Below, in pieces: positions 56,751 to 64,000 of a DNA stretch of 64,000 bases. The notes beneath the pieces are model-generated. The model was not told the DNA's origin. It did not search any database and saw only the letters and a list, made by a program, of their open reading frames with translations. This DNA comes from Lucinisca nassula. Taxonomy: Eukaryota > Mollusca > Bivalvia > Lucinida > Lucinidae. The stretch's first letter is position 1, and every line of letters starts with the position of its first letter. Made by a program: the position numbers and the translations under genes. The stretch lies in NCBI GenBank assembly GCA_963580285.1, contig OY757026.1, positions 47,175,431-47,239,430 of the forward strand, in the 5' to 3' direction.

Positions 56751-57108
56751 AAGTTTAGTCAGAATCCATCCATAGGTTCATGGCATATAGGGCTTCAAAC
56801 AGGCTACGCCAATGCCGACACCGACGCAAACGCCGACGCAAACGGGATCCGCACCAAAAACAATATGTCCACCTCCCCTCGGGAGGGTATTGGGGGTTAC
56901 GACATAAATGCACCTTAGATAAGAGCCTAAACCAAGCGCATGATCTAGACCAGGTTTTGTAGACAGCCGTCTTTGAATAGCACTCGGACGTCACAGTGAC
57001 AAAATTAACGCGACTATAAATATCCGTCACCTTGATTTTGTACAAGCGCTTTTTTTTCGCCGATTAGCTTTATTGGTAAGTGATAGTCCAGTGAACAGTA
57101 GCAATATA

Positions 57109-57395
57109 CAGTAGAACTTCGATGGCTCGAACAACGATGGCTAGACTGCCATGTCTGAGTGGAACCCAGGAAAACCCTCTACATAAGAAATAGTAGGGGA
57201 TTATTTAGGAGGTTTTCATCTTTTATCTTGCAAGTGTATGCTGTGTGCACCCATTAGAATCGCCTCGATGAGGCGATTCTAATGAGTACATACAGCATAC
57301 GTTTTCATTATAGAACACCCCAGTAGCTCGAATTTCATATGTCTCGGACAGGTTTTCGTGGTCCCAAAGGTATTCGAGCCATTGAAGTTCGATTG
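57109..57395. mobile_element. pogo-like MITE with TA TSD, carrying a GCCTC hairpin
   Basis: Flanked by TA (57107-57108 and 57396-57397). Ends CAGTAGAACTTCGATGGCTC and, complemented, CAATCGAACTTCAATGGCTC. At 57236-57300 lies a hairpin with the ATTAGAATCGCCTC core used by the M-family MITEs, although the rest of the element is unrelated to family M. Confidence 0.82.
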
Positions 57396-57499
57396 TAAAT
57401 ATGATTCCCCAGTGACGCCAAAACTGTACGCATCTGGCTGTAACGTCAACAAGTCCACAAACCAAACTGTCCACAAACAAAACTGTCCACAAACAAAAG

Positions 57500-57896
57500 T
57501 TTTGTTTGTTTGTTTGTAATTGAGTTTAACGGCTCAGTCAACACTATTTAGGTCATGTTTGAGCCGGCCAGTTTACCTATCGACAGGCTTATACGTAAGC
57601 GGTTAACCAATACAGTGTACAGTCTAACGCCAGAAACTGCCGTTCTTGAATCAGTGGAAGGGAGAGAATGAGCGAAGAAAAGATTTTATGATCAATCTCC
57701 ACGAAAGAATGTTGCCGATCCCAGCAGATATCGCCGGCCTGGGTAGCTCAGTCGGATGCGCGTCTGACTGGTGATCAGGAGGACGCGGGTTCGATACCTG
57801 CCAGTGTCGGCAACATTCCAACACCCAGCAGATATCGAACTCGTGTCATTCTGGTCACCAGTCAGACGCGCATCCGACTGAGCTACCGAGACCGGA
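57500..57896 (-). mobile_element. SINE family B interrupted by a head-only unit
   Basis: Reading the minus strand: head with A box TAGCTCAGTCGGATGCG, then the B box region cut at GAGTT/CGATATC by an insertion, then ACATTCTTTCGTGGAG, the core and the tail AGTTTAACGGCTC with a (TTTG)n run on the plus strand. Confidence 0.88.
57734..57823 (+). mobile_element. Head-only tRNA-like insert with 14-bp TSD
   Basis: About 90 bp bounded by CCCAGCAGATATCG (57720-57733 and 57824-57837). It contains only the family B tRNA-like head (A box TAGCTCAGTCGG, B box GGGTTCGATACC) and ends GTCGGCAACATTCCAACA. There is no SINE body or (CAAA)n tail. Confidence 0.85.
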
Positions 57897-58220
57897 TGCC
57901 CACGGACAGAGTAAACTTGGGTTTAAATGCAAATGGAGCAATTTCCATTCAAAATCGAACATCACTGCCCCATCTAAATTCGGCCCCCGCCCAACGGGGC
58001 TTGAAGAAATAGATGGGCTGCATGATGCTTCCATGCAAAGCTGAAACCGACCCGCACACGTATACTGATAAACTGATTAGAGGATCTAAGCCTGCCCAGG
58101 CAAAGCGTTTCGAGTCGGACCGTCCGTGCTTGTAAACCCTTTTGGCTTCATTGGGCGACAGGGCTTGCAATGCCGGGTAAAAATCCAACAAAATTGGAAG
58201 CAACGTCTCCAAAATTACCT

Positions 58221-59142
58221 ACCGGCCCCGATAGCTCAGTTGGTAGAGTGTCCGCTCCGGGGAGCGGGAGGTCACGGGTTCGATCCCGGGCCGCGACATA
58301 CCAAAGTCGTTAAAAATGGTACTATATATAGCTGCTCCTCGCTTGGCACTCAGATTTACGGGGTAGAGCTAGGACTGGTCGACCCAGTGTCAGGATAATG
58401 TGACTGGGTGTGATATCATGTAATGTGTCTGGGCAATGATACTTCAGTGAGGCAGCACTATAAAAGTGAGCATTGAGCTCCCTGTCGCAACCCGACAACG
58501 TCGTGATTTGACTGAAAAATTGTTGAAAGCGACGTTAAAGGTGCATTATTGAGCTATCAGTAAAAATGCTTCCAAAAATAAAATACATATAGCCGGTATT
58601 TTTCTTTAAAACAATACAAATGAATGCATTTTATGCAAAAATGCGAACAATTATGGTGACAGGTAAATGAGTTTTAGAGGGATTCCCTAACTAGGTTTCG
58701 AACACTAGTTAGATCTATTTTTAGTTCGTGACAAAAATAGAATCCCCATATATGACGTTATGCGACATTCATTTTTGGCCTTGTTTGCTTAGGCCATGCC
58801 TGAATCGGAAAAAAATATGACGCTGAATACCATGCCATAAGTAACGATACTCAGAGACGATACTGTCGCCATGTATGTGTAAAGTGACAGATTTATTTTT
58901 AGAACAGAAATTCCGAACACAAGTTCAGAGCGAAGGGTAAACACGAATGAAAACGACCATTTTCACAAAGTTCTGAAGCTGTATTTGGCTCCAAAAGTGT
59001 ACACATGACAAAGTACATGTAGTATGAATTGAAGATAAAAACCAGAAAACAAATTTTGAGACCCGGTAGCTCAATAATGCACCTTTAAACCCGAATTCAC
59101 ACACACAAACACACACACACACACACACATACACACACACTA
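58221..59142 (+). mobile_element. SINE family D, tRNA-derived, itself split by a TTAA MITE
   Basis: The tRNA-like head CCCCGATAGCTCAGTTGGTA and B box GGGTTCGATCCC are followed by a long body (GGTCGACCCAGTGTCAGGAT) and the 3' block TGACTGAAAAATTGTTGAAA, ending GCGACGTTAA. The last tail (ACCCGAATTC and a (CA)n run) resumes after the MITE at 59089. Confidence 0.88.
58539..59084 (+). mobile_element. TTAA-flanked MITE, 546 bp, inside the SINE D tail
   Basis: TTAA at 58535-58538 and 59085-59088; ends AGGTGCATTATTGAGCTA and TAGCTCAATAATGCACCT are perfect inverted repeats over 18 bp. It occupies the TTAA in the SINE's own ACGTTAAAC tail. Same family as 35466-36006. Confidence 0.92.
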
Positions 59143-59542
59143 CAAAATGACCTGTACAGTGTTGACGGGAACGTTAAACCTCAAATCAAACCAATGAGCT
59201 CGTATGTTCTCTTTTTGGAACAGAAATAAGAACACAGCCAAAAACTTCCCCTCGGGAACAAAACTCCGGAATTTTAATATTTTAGCCAGAGAACGACAAA
59301 GCTCAATAAACTTGTACGACCAGTGCAGATTCATATCAGCTTGCGCATTCTGATCTGAGTCCTCGATGACTGCACGTGACGTACACATTCTGTGCTTTTC
59401 AAAGAGAGAAAATCGAAATTTATGTTATACTGGTTGGTTGCGCATGCCCATTTAAGCACTTGTTGGGCACACCGGTCTAGTTGCAGGATTTGCCATGCGC
59501 TGGCCTATTTTATTGTACAGTAGAGAAAAACTACATCTGAAA

Positions 59543-59701
59543 ATGTCGTCTGCTTATGTCGTCTGCTGAATTCTTTTCCAAACTTTTCAAAAAATATTTT
59601 GCATACAGGCAAACAGTGTGGGCCCAGATCTCATCTGGGTCCCGACTGTTTTCAAAAATTTACTATAAAGGTTACCGGCAGACGACAAAGCAGACGACAG
59701 T
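59543..59701. mobile_element. TGTCGTCTGC MITE, copy 2, with shortened hairpin
   Basis: ATGTCGTCTGCTTATGTCGT at the left and GCAGACGACA words at the right. The internal hairpin at 59608-59655 is reduced to GGGCCCAGATCTCATCTGGG between CAAACAGTGT and CGACTGTTT. Confidence 0.75.
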
Positions 59702-59796
59702 TGTCGTGATAGGCATTTTGTTGGTCACATCGGTCTAGTTGCAGGAGTTGTCATGCTCTGGCCTATTTTATTTTACAGCATAGTGTTTAAACTCTA

Positions 59797-60062
59797 TTAC
59801 GATAACAAACCCCGTGCAAAAATAGTGCATTTTTTCACATCTCCAAAATGGCTACTTTTCTGAAGAAAACCCGTGATATTCTTTTTATTTATACTGCAAA
59901 CATAGGTTGTGGGAGCTCGTTGGAACCGCCTCGTTGAGGCGATTCTGACGAGTACCCACAACCTATACATTGGAGCAAAAAAATAAGAAAAATAATGTAT
60001 ACCCTTCTCTAAATAAGGTGGGGTTTAGGGCTGTGTTCAGTTCACGGACTTGTTGACGTGAT
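59797..60062. mobile_element. MITE family M relative, copy 6
   Basis: Left TTACGATAACAAACC, right TTGACGTGATG. The hairpin 59899-59968 has ACATAGGTTGTGGG and CCCACAACCTAT arms and core GGAACCGCCTCGTTGAGGC. Confidence 0.75.
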
Positions 60063-60406
60063 GCCAGGGTTAATTCAGCAGACGACAAGTTGTTGATATT
60101 TTGCTTATTTTTCCAAGAAAATACGACTCGACATCTCATGCAAATTGTCAATTTGCATTTACATAGAAATCAGGACTTGACATCTCATTCAAATTGTCTC
60201 TACAGGAGACAATTTACGTGAAATGTAAAATCCTGTTTTCTAGAAAAAATAAGAAAATTGTTTCAAAATGTCGTCTGCGGAAAAATCCAATATGCAGAGC
60301 GTTAATATCACACACAGATTCGTCTACCTTACAGCCTGGGACCAGTTTAGGGAGTGTCTGGTAAACTATATATTTATTGTAAGTTGTACAAAAATCTTTA
60401 TCCTTT

Positions 60407-60640
60407 AAGCAAACAGGGAAGACCCAGATCAGACGCCGTGTCCTGTGGCGACTGATCGGGATCTTCACTCTTCTTTGGGTCGTTATTCTTATATGGGTAT
60501 AATAGAGATATAGTGAAGTCCTGTTATAACGCGACCCATTATAACGCGATTGGTTATGTACATCCCGAATGTTAGTTTTACCGTTTATTGTATTATGTAT
60601 AAAAATACAGTCTCACTATAAACCGGAATTTTGTTTCAAT
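60407..60640. repeat. AGATCAG hairpin and a Tigger-like fragment
   Basis: 60407-60478: CAAACAGGGAAGACCCAGAT pairs imperfectly with CGACTGATCGGGATCTTCAC. 60509-60640: ATAGTGAAGTCCTGTTATAA with repeated TATAACGCGA and a distant CTCACTAT look like a decayed pogo/Tigger-type MITE. Confidence 0.55.
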
Positions 60641-60708
60641 CAAAAACATTAGCGGTATAAACAGTGCTATATTCGTTTGTTAGGAAAGTAAAGCGCTTTT
60701 CCGGATGT

Positions 60709-60822
60709 CACTGTTGCTATGGCACTGTTGTTATATATCTGGAGCATATTGTTCTCCAAATAGTTCACTGTTGCTATGGCACTGTTGTTATATATCTGGA
60801 GCATATTGTTCTCCAAATAGTT
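60709..60822. repeat. 57-bp tandem repeat, two identical copies
   Basis: CACTGTTGCTATGGCACTGT begins both copies (60709 and 60766); no difference is seen between them. Confidence 0.95.
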
Positions 60823-60860
60823 CACTAGACTCCAAAAATCCATCACCTGAAAAAGAATCA

Positions 60861-61138
60861 TTACGATAACACATCCGTGTGATATAGTGCATTTTTCAAA
60901 CCTCAAAAAGGTAATTTTTCTGATGAAAATTTGTGATATTTTTCTTACTTATACTCCAAACATAGGTTTTGGGTGCTCGTTAGAACCGCCTCATTGAGGC
61001 GGTTCTAATGAGTACCCACAACCTATGTCTTGGACCAGAAATAAGGAAAATAATGTTTACCCCCTTAAACCCCAGTTTTCTCTATATAAAGTGGGGTTTA
61101 GGGGGGTCTTCATTTCACGGAGATGTTTACGTGATGTA
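60861..61138. mobile_element. MITE family M relative, copy 7
   Basis: Left CATTACGATAACACATCC, right GTTTACGTGATG. The hairpin 60959-61028 is the best preserved of the family (GTTAGAACCGCCTC / GAGGCGGTTCTAA). CCCCAGTTTTCTCTATATAA and AAAGTGGGGTTTAGG form a second small hairpin. Confidence 0.8.
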
Positions 61139-61248
61139 AAGAAAAACATGACGCTAGCGACCGTTTCAGGAAAGTATATTGCCATGTGATGGCACAAAAA
61201 TGGACTTTTTCTTGATGAAAGTTTGTGACACATGTATATTTAAGAAAC

Positions 61249-61410
61249 AGATCAGCTCTAGCTGTGATTTGTTGAGTAATAAATCAAAGTTTGGAGGTCA
61301 GTTGTAAAGTAGACAAATCACGAGCGCGTAGCGCGCGTGATTTGTCTACTTACAACTGACCGATAAACTGTGATTTATTACTCAACAAATCACAAACTAG
61401 AGCTGATCTA
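61249..61410. repeat. CGAG-apex palindrome, largest copy
   Basis: About 160 bp. AGATCAGCTCTAG..TGTGATTTGTTGAGTAATAA and GTAGACAAATCACGAGCGCG pair with the downstream arm; the apex CGAGCGCGTAGCGCGCG is a variant of the CGAG bracket. A central bulge is present (GGAGGTCAGTTGTAA against TTACAACTGACC). Confidence 0.85.
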
Positions 61411-61908
61411 TTTCGGTTCTAACACGCTGAAACTCGGCAATAATGCTGTTGTTTCCTTCAAATTCTCACAACTTTTCGTCATTGTTAGAAGAAATCTCGC
61501 TAAAATTATTGACTGAAACACATGCATTTATATCCTTTTCTAACGTTTTCGATGCGAGAAAATGACGCTACATCGTCCAACGTCAAGGAAATCGACTAGT
61601 GACGTCATAACTTTGCAGTTTTTAATGACGTCAATAGTCACGGTCTTCCTTGCCGTGATTTGTTGCAGAATAAAACAGTTACTTTCCATTGCGTATATAG
61701 GCGCGCTGTGTTAGAATTCTTTGTTACGCGAGTAGCCTAGTTAAAATCGTCTTGAATAAAGCGATACTAATGGATGGCCAACATGCTGCAAAATGCTCGC
61801 CAGACATTAGGCTTTAAGAAAAATATAGTGTACAAAACTCCCCCGAGTGGGGAGGTAAACCATATCTGGCCAGCGGCCTATAACGAGTACTCAGTCTAAG
61901 TGTAGCAA

Positions 61909-61939
<31 letters not shown>

Positions 61940-61967
61940 ATATGTGAGTTAGCCTAGCGATTCTTAC
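61411..61967. other. GACGTCA-rich flank and (AATA)n microsatellite
   Basis: 61560-61690 has GTGACGTCATAAC and AATGACGTCAATAG, like the flanks of the CGAG-apex elements near 36 and 42 kb. (AATA)n at 61907-61941. No gene is seen. Confidence 0.5.
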
Positions 61968-62206
61968 TATGAGCCAGCGCACGACAAAACCTACAATAAG
62001 ACGTGCGCCCATCGAAGAATCCGATCAGTCTGCGCATCCATATGGTCAAACTAGAGACTTCTCTTGCTGCATGAAGAAGCATTGGGTCAGCTATCCTTAA
62101 AGCGCAAACGGAGACTCTATTCAGACTGCGCGGATGCGCAGGCTGATCTGAGTCTTGGTTGGGCGCACATGTCTTCTTGTAGGGTTCGTCGTGCGCTGGC
62201 TCACTA
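61968..62206. mobile_element. GAGCCAGCGCACGAC MITE
   Basis: TATGAGCCAGCGCACGAC at the left and GTCGTGCGCTGGCTCA at the right. The inverted homology continues inward for about 90 bp (GACTCAGATCAGCCTGCGCA side). A fragment is at 62930-62970. Confidence 0.75.
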
Positions 62207-62960
62207 TATAAAGTTGGGTTTTTTGTGGTATCCATTGCTAGGGCCTTTAACAAGATGTGTTCGTTGCAAATCCTTCGTCCCGCATGTAAATGTATAGATA
62301 CTTTATGTCATCAATAATGTAAGGAAACACAAGCCTCTGCCCGCGATATAAACGACATGTCGGGAGTCATACTGGAAATTATTAAAGGATATCTCTCCGA
62401 TCGTCTATAAATCATATGCATGTTGTGTGTACTCATTAGAATCGCTCTATCGAGGCGATTCTAATGAGTACACATACTATATATTTTCGAGATAAAAAAA
62501 GAATCTTCTTCCTGAATCGTCCCAACTATATTTCTATCAACAGTTATAGGAAATTTTCCTGGGGACACAAGAACATGAAACAGAGAGAAAGGGGAGGGGG
62601 GGGGGGGAAAGGGGAAGATGAATGGAAGTGAACAGGGGAAATAACAAATATTCCCCCCACTACCCTTTTCTGCTGCACGGACACTTGCGGCAAGTCTTGT
62701 CCAACTGCAAGCCAATATCAGCTGGATGCCCGCAAATCACCTTTGCCTCATCCAATCACCCCATCACTCTGTACAAATTTGATGACGATCGGACCAAAAC
62801 TGTGGCCTCTAGTGTGTTATCAAGGTTTTTCTATGATCTGACCTACAGACGACATAACTTTTCGTCCCTGAAGAGCCACCGAAGTTCGAATGCACTTGGG
62901 CTGTGTCGGACGAAAACGGGCCTTCGAGCATATGTGCGCCCAGCGAAGACTCAGATCAGT
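62207..62960. other. GCCTC hairpin and unassigned sequence
   Basis: A hairpin at 62415-62481 with core ATTAGAATCGCTC and arms GTTGTGTGTACTC / GAGTACACATAC. A G-rich run lies at 62595-62625. No gene is seen. Confidence 0.55.
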
Positions 62961-62974
62961 CTGCGCATTCGCTG

Positions 62975-63225
62975 ATTTAGCTGCATGATGCTACCACACC
63001 GAGCTGAAACCGACCGCACATGAGTACTGGTAAACCGCTCAGAACGTCTTAGCCTGCCTAGGCAAAGTGGTGCAAGTCGGAACGGCCACCTCGTATATAT
63101 TTGCTTAAAACGGCAAGCAGTGTGAGTACATATTAACCCTATCGGTTTCATTTAGCGGTAGGGCTTGAGATGTCATTCTATCTCAATGTCGGGTAACAGT
63201 CCTACAAAATTGGAAGCATCTCCAG
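62975..63225 (+). mobile_element. SINE family A, headless, with a small internal insert
   Basis: Begins at GCTGCATGATGCTACCAC, keeps the core GTACTGGTAAACCGCTCAGA, carries extra bases (about 63090-63130) before AACCCTATCGGTTTCATT, and stops at TTGGAAGCATCTCC before the tail. Confidence 0.8.
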
Positions 63226-63442
63226 GTTGTGCTGTTCTACGAGTCCCTCACGACATGTCTATGACACTATCGGGAAAACCGAGATATATTTCTTTCAAGT
63301 ATTCATGTAGCTAACTCGTACAAACCCGTACAGCTGTCGTGTCACCTCATAGGAATGTCGTAGCCAACGTCATTATATTGATCTTTGACGTAGCAATTTG
63401 TGACTAACCCGTGGTAGTATGTCGTAGTGGCTACTGTGACAG

Positions 63443-63630
63443 TTTGTTTGTTTGTTTGTATTGGAGTTTAACGGCCCAGTCAACACTATTTTAGGTTATT
63501 TGTGAGCCGGTCAGTTTACCTATCCACACTTTTCCTGGGCAAGCTTATGCGTAAGCGGTTCACCAGTACAGTGCACATTAATTTCGCCAGAAACTGAAAA
63601 CTGCCCTTCTTGAATCAGCGGGAGGGAGAC
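63443..63630 (-). mobile_element. SINE family B, 5'-truncated, 14-bp TSD
   Basis: Bounded by GGCTACTGTGACAG (63429-63442 and 63631-63644). Tail and core are present (TTTGTATTGGAGTTTAACGG; GTAAGCGGTTCACCAGTAC); the tRNA-like head is missing, as expected of a 5'-truncated retroposed copy. Confidence 0.92.
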
Positions 63631-63644
63631 GGCTACTGTGACAG

Positions 63645-64000
63645 CAAACTAAACTCGCACGAGATCCTACGATATTACTACGAATTGTACCTGACACTAT
63701 ACGAATTAGCTCTGAGATCAGTACGAGTAAACTCGGCCCATTTTAAGCTACGAGTTGTCCCGAGAATATTAAACCGTTTAAAGTTCTCGTTAGGTCTTCC
63801 AGACATTCTATTTGTAGTCGCGTGTTGAGGCGAGATGCGTGCGACATCCGCCGACATATCGCGACATCACTACGATATGCTACGAGTTGTTAACTCGGTA
63901 CAACTCGTAGCCAAACTCGTGACTTTCGCCTAGAGCCAATGGCTGCATTTGCTGTTCCATTATCCTATATACTAGGGACAAAAAATAAGGGAACCCCCAA
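63645..64000. repeat. ACTCGTA-word-rich sequence at the window edge
   Basis: Words TACGAGT, ACTCGTA and TACGA recur here and at 63235-63420 in both directions (CTACGAGTTGTTAACTCGGT, ACAACTCGTAG). It may be another word-array element running off the window; only one side is visible. Confidence 0.4.

Larger units (their letters stand above)
57975..59192 (+). mobile_element. SINE family A split by a family D SINE
   Basis: The 5' part 57975-58220 (GGCCCCCGCCCAACGGGGC head, core, an internal deletion before CAATGCCGGGTAAAA) and the 3' part 59154-59192 (GTACAGTGTTGACGGGAACG) are one SINE. The insert is bounded by CAAAATTACCT / CAAAATGACCT (58210-58220 and 59143-59153), one mismatch. Confidence 0.88.

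Noticed and set aside
58221..58300. tRNA-like sequence with good A and B boxes
   Set aside because: Head of SINE family D, inserted with a target-site duplication; not an independent tRNA gene.
58126..58398. 90-codon frame across 58.1-58.4 kb
   Set aside because: Runs across two SINEs and their junction; no independent coding signal.

Overview
The window looks like intergenic DNA from a bivalve mollusc or close relative. This rests on its repeats: tRNA-derived SINEs with a (CAAA)n tail, oyster/clam 'pearl'-type elements with tandem-repeat cores, and a reverse-transcriptase family I know from marine invertebrates. I recognise no ordinary single-copy host gene. There are no rRNA genes, no CRISPR arrays and no free-standing tRNA genes. 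One 200-base assembly gap lies at 42513-42712.

Layout. 0.2-8.7 kb: a LINE ORF1 and, 4 kb further on, a LINE ORF2 (endonuclease plus reverse transcriptase) broken by one frameshift; the gap between them is filled with degenerate hairpins. 9.5-15.9 kb: a possible TTAA-flanked element holding three fold-back transposons (11.1, 13.2 and 14.4 kb). Each has terminal inverted repeats made of its own short repeated word and a perfect 9- or 10-bp target-site duplication. 16.6-19.0 kb, minus strand: an intact pogo/Tigger-type transposase with a C-terminal PHD finger and a likely first intron, the best gene in the window. 19-37 kb: SINEs, small inverted-repeat elements (MITEs), Helitron-like tandem-core elements, a 0.78-kb tandem duplication and a decayed reverse transcriptase. 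38.4-42.3 kb: a three-level nest of elements. 45.1-46.6 kb: a TAA-flanked, Harbinger-like non-autonomous element. 49.1-51.7 kb: an element whose two ends are arrays of a GGATATCC palindrome. 52-53 kb: a LINE remnant. 57.5-59.2 kb: SINEs inserted into SINEs, with a TTAA MITE at the centre. 60-64 kb: more MITEs, palindromes and SINEs.

The nests allow real inference. Target-site duplications fix the ends of at least nine SINE copies and five DNA elements, and a paralogous empty site shows that one tandem-core element inserted without duplication and ends in CTAG, as Helitrons do. Four SINE families share 3' sequence ending near ACGTTAAAC, and two of them also share a central core under different 5' heads. 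Three unrelated hairpin families recur about 8, 13 and more than 20 times; in two of them the arms change together while a short core is kept. The fold-back elements with word-array termini and the hairpins with a conserved apex are the best candidates for something not yet described.
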